A DNA stretch of 64,000 nt from positions 682,001-746,000 of the forward strand of contig JADKKK010000002.1 in the NCBI GenBank assembly GCA_016720545.1, in the 5' to 3' direction. Position 1 is the first letter of the stretch; each line of letters begins with the position of its first letter. Shown here one piece after another: positions 18,569 through 26,715 of the stretch. The notes under the pieces were generated by a model. It ran no database searches and was not told the origin of the DNA. It saw only the letters and a program-made list of their open reading frames with translations. The translations under genes and the position numbers were made by a program. The DNA is from Myxococcales bacterium (GTDB taxonomy: Bacteria; Myxococcota_A; Polyangia; Polyangiales; Polyangiaceae).

Positions 18569-19465
18569 ATGCGTTGTCTCTTGGCTGTCGGCTGTGCGGC
18601 GGCGGTGTGGCTCTCGACCGTCCCCGCCAGCGCGTTCTGCCGCACGACCACGGTGCCGACCGATCCCAGCTTCTCGCCGGAGCCCGGGGGTTGCTGGGCC
18701 GAGGGCAAGTTCGTGTACCACTCGCGCGCTTGCGTGGGGTACGCGGTGGAAGCGCCCGGGTCGAAGAAGCTCGACATGCCGCGCTTCAAGGAGCTCGCGG
18801 CCCAGGCGTTCGCCACGTGGGAGGCGGTGAGCTGCGGCGGCAAGCGCTTGACCATCGACGCCCAGTTCACCGGCGACACGTCGCGGACCGCGCTCGGCTA
18901 CGACACGCGGGGCGGCGCCAACGCGAGCGCGATCGTCTTCTGGGACGACAAGTGGCCGCACGGCTCGACGAGCGAGGTGATCCTCACGACCCTCACCTTC
19001 AATAAGCTCACCGGGGAGATCCTCGACGCCGACATGGAGGTGAACACCGCGAACGTCTCCTTCGCCTTGGGCGATCCGGTCCCGCGGACGGGCACCGACA
19101 TGGCGAGCGCGATGGCGCACGAGGTCGGCCACTTCTTTGGGATCGCGCACTCTCCGCTGCGCGAGGCCACGATGTTCGCGCGCTACACGCCCGGCACGAT
19201 CACGTTTCGCGATCTCGAGCCGGACGACACCGAGGCGATCTGCTCCGTCTACCTCCCGAGTGGCCGCCGCGCGACCTCGAGCGGTGAGGTAGCGGCGGGC
19301 GCGTGCGATCCCTCGGCGCCGCCGCCGCCGACGGGGAGCGACGACGGCGGCTGCAGCGCGCGGCCCGGCGCCTCCGGCGGTCTTGGGGTCGGCGCCGCGG
19401 GGGTGGTGGGCTTCGCGTTGCTGGGGGTGTTGCGCGCGCGGAGGCGGCGCGCGCGCACGGCGTAA
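18569..19465 (+). CDS. Secreted matrixin-like metalloprotease with MYXO-CTERM-like signal
   Basis: A 298-residue protein with an N-terminal signal peptide (cleavage near ASA/F) and a zinc-protease motif HEVGHFFGIAHS, that is HExxHxxGxxH, preceded by TDMASAMA and followed by a Met-turn region (ATMFARYTPG). This fits matrixin-like M10/M57-type enzymes. The C-terminus has a Gly/Ser/Asp-rich linker with Cys (DDGGCSARPG), a hydrophobic helix and an Arg cluster (RARRRRART), the layout of MYXO-CTERM sorting signals, which implies surface attachment or processing in myxobacteria. ATG 18569 was preferred over TTG 18560 because AGGAG lies about 10 bases upstream of it. A terminator follows the stop at once. 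Confidence 0.9.
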   Translation: MRCLLAVGCAAAVWLSTVPASAFCRTTTVPTDPSFSPEPGGCWAEGKFVYHSRACVGYAVEAPGSKKLDMPRFKELAAQAFATWEAVSCGGKRLTIDAQFTGDTSRTALGYDTRGGANASAIVFWDDKWPHGSTSEVILTTLTFNKLTGEILDADMEVNTANVSFALGDPVPRTGTDMASAMAHEVGHFFGIAHSPLREATMFARYTPGTITFRDLEPDDTEAICSVYLPSGRRATSSGEVAAGACDPSAPPPPTGSDDGGCSARPGASGGLGVGAAGVVGFALLGVLRARRRRARTA

Positions 19466-19466
19466 C

Positions 19467-19491
19467 CGCCTGTTACCAAAGGCGTTTTTTT
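19467..19491 (+). terminator. Intrinsic terminator after the metalloprotease gene
   Basis: A five-base stem CGCCT/AGGCG with an eight-base loop is followed directly by seven T residues, two bases after the protease stop. The stem is short, but the uninterrupted T-run in such GC-rich DNA makes termination likely. Confidence 0.65.
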
Positions 19492-19518
19492 GTCACTACC
19501 GGGAGCCCCGTCAAGCCT

Positions 19519-20610
19519 TCAGCCGAACGCGGAGGCGCGATCACCCGTCTGGGCGACCGCGAGCATTCGTGCGCCCGAAGACTGCGGCCTCTCGCCGCTC
19601 ACGGCGCGCGTCAGGAGGGCGCGGGCGTCTGCTTCGCCCGTGGGGGACTGCACCACGACGAGGCCAAGCTCGAACGCGCCGCGACGTTCGACGAGCCCCG
19701 CCGGGAACGGCGCCGCGAGGACCGTGCCTGGACGCACGCGCGGGGTGCCTCTCCGCACGGGCTGGGCGACGAGCGGCGCCGCGAGGCCAAGCTCGGGGAT
19801 CGGGAGCACGTCGAGGTGGACCTCGAACACGGCCAACGCGAACAGGCCGTTGCGATCGACCGCGAGCACCGCGTGGACGTTGCGCGCGTCGAGCCCGGAT
19901 TCACCCTCGGCCGCGGAGGGCAGCGTGGCGCGTGAGCCCCATGGCACCGTGAGGAGGCCGCGGGGCTCGCCGTCAGCGCCCACTTCGGCCGGCTCGAGGG
20001 CGCAGCGCTCGACGGCGACCCGCACGTCGTCGAGGTCCTCCCGCGTGAGCGTGCCGCCCGCCACGCGATTCGCGGCGTGAACGAGCTCCTCCGCGAGCGT
20101 GCCCTCGCACATCGCGCGCGGGCCGAGGCGCGCGACCTCTGCCAGCACCGCTCTGCGCGGCGTGCCGCGCGCGAGCTCGACCGCCGGCCCAACGACCTGC
20201 GAGAGCGAAGCCTGCCCCGCGGTCGCCAGCGCCGCGACGAGCGCCGCGGAGAGCGCGGGCACCGCCACGCGCGCCGCGTCCGGCACACGATCGCCGTCCC
20301 GGAAGCCGCGCGGCCGATCGATGCCTTTGCCCGACTGGAGCAGCCGGCCGGACACCGCCTGGTGCCCTGCCCCGCCGCCGCCAAAGAGGAGCTGGACGGG
20401 ACCGAGGAGCACGGAGGGCTCGGCCGCGGCCGCGGCGAACACGCCCGCGACCACCGCGTCGACGGCGTTGCCTTTCAGCAGCAGCGCCTCCGCCGCCTCG
20501 CGCGCGGGCGGCAAGGTGGCGTGAGTCGCCCGGGCGCGACCGCCGGTCGCCCCGCCTGCGCCGCCTGCGCCACCTCCACGCTGACCCGTGCTCGTGCGCG
20601 CGCCCGCCAT
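19519..20610 (-). CDS. Gamma-glutamyltransferase-like protein lacking the catalytic threonine
   Basis: A 363-residue protein with a recognisable GGT (Ntn-hydrolase) outline: EALLLKGNAVDAVVAGVFAA (GGT: GGNAvDAavA), AAEPSVLLGPVQLLFGGGGAG, and a small-subunit-like stretch NVHAVLAVDRNGLFALAVFE and GTPRVRPGTVLAAPFPAG. In active GGTs the autoprocessing and nucleophile Thr sits in a TTH(F/Y) motif before the V.D..G segment; here it reads RNVHAV, with Asn at the Thr position. The protein is also shorter than usual GGTs (about 550 residues), and no signal peptide is visible. I infer a non-processing, probably non-catalytic relative. The DUF72 gene lies six bases upstream, so the two are likely co-transcribed. 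Confidence 0.78.
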   Translation of the reverse strand: MAGARTSTGQRGGGAGGAGGATGGRARATHATLPPAREAAEALLLKGNAVDAVVAGVFAAAAAEPSVLLGPVQLLFGGGGAGHQAVSGRLLQSGKGIDRPRGFRDGDRVPDAARVAVPALSAALVAALATAGQASLSQVVGPAVELARGTPRRAVLAEVARLGPRAMCEGTLAEELVHAANRVAGGTLTREDLDDVRVAVERCALEPAEVGADGEPRGLLTVPWGSRATLPSAAEGESGLDARNVHAVLAVDRNGLFALAVFEVHLDVLPIPELGLAAPLVAQPVRRGTPRVRPGTVLAAPFPAGLVERRGAFELGLVVVQSPTGEADARALLTRAVSGERPQSSGARMLAVAQTGDRASAFG

Positions 20611-20616
20611 CGTTGG

Positions 20617-21354
20617 CTACTCCTGCTCGTCGTCGCGAACCTTGAGGGTCAGGTTCCGAGGCCGGATGACGCGACCCCGCCCGCCGTCTTTGGCGGCCGT
20701 ACGCTGCGAGAGCTGGCGGAGCTTCTTGCACTCCGCGAGCGCGGTCGGCGAGTCGATGACCACGTAGGCCTCGCGCCGGTCGCCGATGGCCTGCGTGACG
20801 CGCTCGAGGGCCGCCGGACCGAAGGAGCGCGACTCGCCGAGGGCGCGAAGCCGCGCGTACGCCACGGGGCCCGCGGGCACCGGCTCGCGTGTGGGGTCGA
20901 CCGAGAGCGCCACGCCCCATTTGCACGCCCACACGGCGGCGTCGTCGGTCTCCCAGACGCCGCGGGGCTCCCACGCGATCTGCGTGACGTCGCGCGGCAG
21001 ACGCTCGAGCAGCCGCGCGATGCGGTCGCGCGAGAGCGCGGTGGGCGTGACCTCGGCAGGAGTCGCGAGGAGGATGCAGCGGGACTGGAGCGCCGTGGCG
21101 GCGGCGAGCGCGGTCTCGAGCTCGGACTCCAGCTCCGGAGAGGCCTTCAGTCGACCCACCGCAGGGCCGAGCACGACCACGAACTCGAAGTGCGGCGGCG
21201 CCGCCTTCCGCCACTTGCGCAGCGTGGTGAGGGTGGGGCCAACCTTCGGCTGCGCCGCGCTGGGAGGGCGGACCTCGAGCATGTCGAAGCGCTTGGCGTA
21301 GGCGGAGAGCTCGCCTCGCAGCTCTTTGGCACCGATGTGATAGCGCGTCGCCAT
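20617..21354 (-). CDS. DUF72 (YecE-like) family protein
   Basis: A 245-residue protein with a TIM-barrel-like DUF72 pattern: RYHIGAKELRGELSAYAKRF, FDMLEVRPPSAAQ, TLRKWRKAAPPHFEFVVV, then CILLATPAEVTPT and IAWEPRGVWETDDAA. The N-terminus differs slightly from the classical FY..F..VE..stFY motif but the order is right. The family has no settled function. It begins at ATG 21354, upstream of and six bases from the GGT-like gene, forming a two-gene unit. The large frameshifted oxidoreductase ends 75 bases upstream. Confidence 0.8.
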   Translation of the reverse strand: MATRYHIGAKELRGELSAYAKRFDMLEVRPPSAAQPKVGPTLTTLRKWRKAAPPHFEFVVVLGPAVGRLKASPELESELETALAAATALQSRCILLATPAEVTPTALSRDRIARLLERLPRDVTQIAWEPRGVWETDDAAVWACKWGVALSVDPTREPVPAGPVAYARLRALGESRSFGPAALERVTQAIGDRREAYVVIDSPTALAECKKLRQLSQRTAAKDGGRGRVIRPRNLTLKVRDDEQE

Positions 21355-21429
21355 AGGGGCGGTCCTACTCGCACGCCCGGGCGCTGCGCGAAAGCGAGAA
21401 AGACGCCCGCGCAGCTCGGGTCTGAATTT

Positions 21430-24400
21430 CTAGCGCAATTCCGGATGTTTACGAAGTACGTGCTCGAGCCAGGAGCTCACGATTTTCTCCTGCACCGAGT
21501 TCGCGCGCAGGCGCTCGCGGAGGTGCGCGAAATCGACGTGGTCGAGCTCCTGGTCTTGATTGAAGCACGAGAAGACCACGTGCTCGCGCCCGGTGACCGG
21601 ATCGCGGTGCTTCTGCAGGCACTGCGCGCAGATCTCCTTCATCATGCACTGCATCGGCGAGTTGATGCTGCCGATAGCCAGGTGTTTCGGGTTGAGCAGC
21701 GGGAGAAGCACGCCGTGCCGGGCCTCGCGAACCGCGTCCATCATGCGGTCCGAGCCGATCGCGAGGATCCGGTGCACCGAAGAGAGCTTCGCGACCGGCG
21801 CTCGCAGCTCGCCCTTCCCGAACGCGAGCATGGCCTGGACGATGTTGCCACGGAAGTGCGCGTCTTGCGGCCGACGCGGGGTGATCTCGACCCCCTTGTC
21901 GGTGCACCACACGACCTGGTCGGTGTGCGCCTCGATGTCCGCCTGCTTGAAGAGGTCGTCACCGTCTTTGTAGCCGGCGAAGTAGAGCACCGTGGCGCCG
22001 AGCGCCTTGAACGCTCGCGCGATCGAGAAGAGCACCGCGTTTCCGAGGCCGCCGCCGAGGAGCAGCACGGTCTCGTCGCGGGCGATGTCGGTGGGCTGCC
22101 CGGTAGGCCCCATGAGGACCACGGGCTCGCCGGGCTTGAGCGACGCGCACAGCCGCGATGAGCCGCCCATCTCGAGCACGATCGTGCCGAGGAGGCCTCT
22201 CTCCGGGTCGGTCCACGCGCCCGTGAGCGCGAGGCCCTCCATCGCGAGGCGCGTGTCCTCGGCCAACGGGGCGAGCGCTTCGAAGTTTTGCAGTCGGTAG
22301 AACTGCCCTGGCTGGAACTTTCGCGCCGCCATGGGCGCCCTCACGACCACCTCGACGATGGTCTTCGTGAGGCGGTTCACCTCGACGACGTGCGCGCCGA
22401 GCTCCGCGTCGAGGTGCGCGAACCGCTTCGCGAGGGCGAGGTCGCGCGCGGGCTGCTCCGCGGGATCGAGCGTCGCGAGGTCCGGGAAGAGCGCCGCCAC
22501 GTGGCGGTAGCCGTCCTTCGCGCTGGCCATGGCCTTCACGACGCTGCCGGCGTAGTGCGGGTGGTTGTCGCCGTAGACGCTGACCACGCGCCCATCCTTC
22601 GCGTAGCTCGTGAAGAAGCCCTCGCGGGGGCGCGCCTTCTCGAGGACGACGCCGCCGTCGACTCGCTTCGCGCTGTGCACCTGGTAGTACTGACCGCGCG
22701 CGTCGAGCTCGAAAGTGCCCGTGTATTCGCGCTCGTAGGTGACGTTCGGGCTGGTGCCGGCCGCCACGCACACGGTCCGCGCGGGGAGCTCCACGAGGCC
22801 GCCGTCTGGGCGCTTGAACGAGACGGCCTTCACGTGACCGAAGGTGTCGAGCACGGCCTCCACGGGCGACAGGTTCTCGACGTAGCGCACGCCCTCGCGG
22901 AGGCTCTCGTGCACCTCTTCGTGGTTCAAGCGGTACGCGGGCGAGTCTTGGACGGCCTTGCGGTACACGAGCGAGACCCCGCCCCAGCGCTCGACCAGCG
23001 CCCGCGAGGTCGGGCGCGCCCCTCCGCCGCGGCGCGAGCGCGCTCCTCCTGGAGCTCGCGGCCGTGGGCGAGGTGCTCGCTCAACGTCGCCCACTCCTCC
23101 TCGTCGAACATCGCGCGGAAGGCCTGCTCGCCGAGCTCGGCGCGGAGCGTGTCGGTCCGCGCGAGCGTCTTTTCGGCCTGGACCGGGTAGTAGGCCAGGA
23201 GCTCGGTCGCGGTGTCGATCGCGGTGAGGCCGCCGCCGATGACGAGGGCCGGGAGCTTCACCTGGAGGTTCGCGATCGTGCTCTTTTTGTAGGCTCCGGT
23301 GAGCTGCAGAGCCATGAGGAAGTCGCTCGCCTTGCGGATGCCGCGCGCGAGGTTGTTCTTCATGTCGATGAAGGTCGGGCGCCCCGCGCCGGCCGCCAGG
23401 GCGACGTGGTCGAAGCCCAGGGCCCACGCGTCGTCGAGGTCGAGCGTGCCCCCGAAGCGGACGCCACCGTGCAGCTGCAGCAGCCGGTTACGCGCGAGGG
23501 TGACGTAGAGCACCGTGAGGAAGTTCTTGTCCCAGCGGACGGTGATTCCGTACTCGGAGACGCCGCCGAACCCGACGACCAGGCGCTCGTCGAGCTCCTG
23601 GCAGATGGCGCCGAGCTCTCGCACGGGGCCGGGGCAGCCGCTCGTCGCCGATGAGCTCCGGGCAGCGGCTCGATCTTCAGGCCGTCCACGCCCACCACCG
23701 CGAACCCCTCGCACGTGAGGTGGTGCGAGAGCGTGTAGCCCGCCGGCCCGAGGCCGACGACGAGCACGTTCTTGCCGTTGTACGGCAGCGCGTGGGGGCG
23801 CTTGACGTTGAGCGGGTTCCAGCGCGAGAGCAGGCCGTAGATCTCGAAGCCCCACGGCAGCTCGAGCACGTCGGTGAGGACCCGCGTCTCGATCTGCGGG
23901 ATGTTCACGGGCTCCTGCTTCTGGAAGATGCAGGCCTTCATGCAGTCGTTGCAGATGCGGTGCCCGGTGCCCGGGCACATCGGGTTGTCGATGCACACGA
24001 CCGCGAGCGCGCCGAGCGCGTCGCCGTCGCGGCGGAGCGCGTGCATCTCGCTGATACGCTCCTCCAGCGGGCAGCCCTCGAGCAGGACGCCGATCGGGTT
24101 CTTCTTGACCTCGTTGGACTTGTTGTCGCGCAGCCCCTTCGAGCACGAGTCCTTGTCGCGACGTCGCGCGCGGCCATGCGCCGGTCCGTGAGCGCGAAGC
24201 CGTCGCGCGGCCGGCGGTGCTCGGCGGGGCCGACGAAGAGCTCGGGGCGGGCCGGATCAGGACGCACGACCTCCACCAGCTTCGAGAAGTCTAGGTTCCG
24301 CGGCGCGTGCAGCGACGGCCAGGCGTGGGCGGGGTCGTGGTGATCGTGCCGCCGGTGCGCGAGCCACGCCTCGAGCGCGTCGAGCGCAAACGCGGCGACC

Positions 24401-25131
24401 CTCCCGTCCTCCGCGGGCGAGGGCGAGGGCCCGTCCACCGCGACCGCGGTCGCCGCGATCTCCGCGCACGTGGGCTCCCGGAGGAGCGCCTCGCGGAGCT
24501 CGGCCGCGCGCGCCGCGAGCGCGGGGGTCCACACGGCGCCGCCCGCCTTCGCGCTCTTGCGCGCGGTCTCGTCGAGGTCGACGAGAGCGACGACGGCGCT
24601 GGCGATCCGGAGCTCTTCGTCGCCCCGATCCGCGGCCGCGGCCTCCGCCGGCGCGCACGCGATGGCCACGCGCGCGACGGCCGTCGCCTCCGCAGGGGTG
24701 CCGCTCCACGCCTTCCCCGCGCTCTCCTTCAGCACGCGCTTCTTCGCGAAGGCCGCCTTGAAGCGCCACAAGGCGCCGCGCTCTTCGGCGCTCGCGCGCA
24801 GGGCCTCGAGGGGCTCCTCGACCGCGAAGAGCCGGCCCACGAAGCGCGACACGTACGGCGCCGCGACGAGCACCGCGGTGCTCGCGTCCTCCGGCTTCAC
24901 GCGCGCGCCGCTCCCGACGGCGTCGGCGTAGGCGGTGAAGGTGCTCGCCGCCTCCGGCGCCTCGGCGCGGAACCACGCCCAGAAGGTCGCGTGGAGGTCC
25001 GCGAGGCGCGCGGGCTGGTGCAGGTCGGCGTACGAGAACCCGGGCACGCCGAGGGCGAGCTCCGGCGTGGCCGGTGGATCGGTCGGGCGGGGAAGTCGGG
25101 GGAAGAAGGACGACGAGGGGCTCGTGATCAC
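21430..25131 (-). pseudogene. Large FAD/NAD(P) Fe-S oxidoreductase (GltD-like plus PyrK-like), multiply frameshifted
   Basis: One gene of about 1230 codons read in pieces from different frames. From GTG 25131 to about 24163 is an N-terminal helical region. From 24163 to 23662 comes a cysteine-rich Fe-S region (CSKGLRDNKSNEVKKNP, CIDNPMCPGTG, CNDCMKACIF) and the first nucleotide-binding motif VLVVGLGPAGYTLS. From about 23630 to 23015 the second motif appears (ALVIGGGLTAIDTATEL). From there to 21430 is a PyrK/ferredoxin-reductase-like part (FQPGQFYRLQNF, VLLLGGGLGNAVLFS) ending in a Cys cluster (CMMKEICAQC). Frame breaks lie near 24160, 23660, 23630 and 23010, mostly in C/G runs; no stop codons interrupt the coding pieces. 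Either a recent pseudogene or assembly indels. The domain order resembles glutamate-synthase-small-subunit-like oxidoreductases fused to a DHOD-electron-transfer-like module; the substrate is unknown. Confidence 0.8.
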
Positions 25132-25341
25132 GTGGGGCCGTACTCCGGCGAGAGCGCCGATGGGGGGGATACCGACTGGATGGGACCGAGGGGAATCGAC
25201 GAGAGGCTTCGCTGGGCGGGTGAGCGAGCCGCTTGTTTCCGCGGAGGAGTGAGCGAGCGCGACGCCGGACCCGCGGAAGGGAGCGCGCCGCTTCTTGACG
25301 CTGCGGCGGCGACGGGCCGACGGGAGTAAATCAACGGGCGG

Positions 25342-25626
25342 CTAGGCCTTGTCGGCGGGGACGAACGCCGTCTGCGCGAGGTCGCCGTCTTCCCAGCCGA
25401 AGTAGATCGCGCACTGCTTGAACATGAAGCGCTGGCCGTCGGCCGAGGTGAGGTCCACGCGGTAGGTGTTGATGAACTTCACCGAGTCCTTCAGCCACTG
25501 GTCCCACGCTTCTTTCGAGATCTCCTCGTAGATGCGCTTGCCGAGCTCGTTCTTGTAGGGCGGGCGTGAGAGGCCGGGCAGCTCCTTGCCGAGCTTCGAG
25601 CATTGGACGAGGCGGGGTTCTGACAT
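25342..25626 (-). CDS. yggX: YggX-like probable Fe(2+)-trafficking protein
   Basis: A 94-residue protein matching the YggX family: VQCSKLGKELPGLSRPPY near the N-terminus (Cys9), GKRIYEEISKEAWDQWLKDS in the middle, then INTYRVDLTSADGQRFM. In enteric bacteria YggX protects labile Fe-S clusters and is associated with iron trafficking under oxidative stress. The ATG at 25626 gives the standard length. The Cys position is shifted by two from E. coli. It sits alone between the MBL hydrolase gene and the frameshifted oxidoreductase, all on the minus strand. Confidence 0.92.
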   Translation of the reverse strand: MSEPRLVQCSKLGKELPGLSRPPYKNELGKRIYEEISKEAWDQWLKDSVKFINTYRVDLTSADGQRFMFKQCAIYFGWEDGDLAQTAFVPADKA

Positions 25627-25762
25627 GCGCGAGCTTCTAGTCCCACTCCCTCGCGATTTGAAGACCCTCGGCGCGCGTTCACCCACCGCTTCCGCGAAGC
25701 CACCGCGCAATACCTGCGCGCGAGCCGACGCGGCGCCGCGCGAGATCATCTGGGGCCTGCTG

Positions 25763-26608
25763 CTACTGGAGCGCGAGCGACAGCTGAACCGGAGCGCGGC
25801 GCGCCCTAGGCCGCACGACGATGCGCTCTGTGGCGCCGTGCTCGAGCACGCGCACGCGCGCCCCGGGGGCGCCGGCCTGGACCGCGGCCATCGCGCGCGC
25901 GGGGGTGTTGTTCGTGCGCGAGAGGTGGCAGAGCGCGACGAGTGGCTCTCCGAAGCGCCCCATCTCGGCGACGAGCGCGCCGGCCTGAGTATTGGATAAA
26001 TGTCCGGTATTACACGCAATTCTGCGCTTCAGCCGCTCGGGATAGGGACCGCTCGCGAGCAGCTCCTCGCAGTGGTTCGCCTCGAGCAACACGAGATCGC
26101 TCGCGCCGAGGAAGGCGGCGAGGCCTCGCGGGGCGTGGCCGAGGTCGGTCGCGTACGCGAAGGCCCCGAGCGGCCCCGACACGCGCACCGCGACGTTGGG
26201 TGCGTCGTGCGGGAGCGGGTAGGTCTCCACCACGAGCGCCCCGAGGGGTCGCGCCTCGGCGCGGCGGAGCGGCACGATCGCGTGGGCGAACCGCGCGCGC
26301 ACCTTGGGCGCCCCGATCCCCTCGTGGAGCCAGAGCGGGCACTTCAGCGCGCGCGCGAGCGGCAGCACGTGCGCGGCGTGGTCGCCGTGATCGTGCGTGA
26401 CCACGAGCGCGTCGATCCCCCGGGGGAACAGATCGACGCCGAGGCGCCGGAGCCGCTCGGCGCACATGCGCGGCCCAAGGCCCGCGTCCACGAGCACGCG
26501 CGTACCTGCCGACTCGACGAGGACCGCGTTGCCGGACGACCCGGAGCCGAGGACCAGCACGTGGAGCGCCTGCCCTGCGCCGAGGCCCCCGTCGTCGACT
26601 CCCGGCAT
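25763..26608 (-). CDS. MBL-fold metallo-hydrolase (YycJ/WalJ-like)
   Basis: A 281-residue metallo-beta-lactamase-fold protein. It shows VLVLGSGSSGNAVLVES at the N-terminus, the metal motif THDHGDHAAH, a later ANHCEELL and TGHLSNTQAG, as in YycJ-type phosphodiesterase-like hydrolases. Some relatives act as single-strand nucleases, but the substrate here is not evident. The ATG at 26608 was chosen because the core begins about 15 residues later; an in-frame start at 26692 adds an unlike extension and overlaps the divergent promoter region. The zinc-ribbon gene diverges at 26716. Confidence 0.88.
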   Translation of the reverse strand: MPGVDDGGLGAGQALHVLVLGSGSSGNAVLVESAGTRVLVDAGLGPRMCAERLRRLGVDLFPRGIDALVVTHDHGDHAAHVLPLARALKCPLWLHEGIGAPKVRARFAHAIVPLRRAEARPLGALVVETYPLPHDAPNVAVRVSGPLGAFAYATDLGHAPRGLAAFLGASDLVLLEANHCEELLASGPYPERLKRRIACNTGHLSNTQAGALVAEMGRFGEPLVALCHLSRTNNTPARAMAAVQAGAPGARVRVLEHGATERIVVRPRARRAPVQLSLALQ

Positions 26609-26715
26609 GGGCGAGCTATGCCACGTTTGTGAGCGCGAGGCGATGGGCGCGGGGCGCCTGGTCCCCACGCGTATGTCGCCGGCAGCGGGCAAACCATGTA
26701 CGGTTGGGCGGGCTC

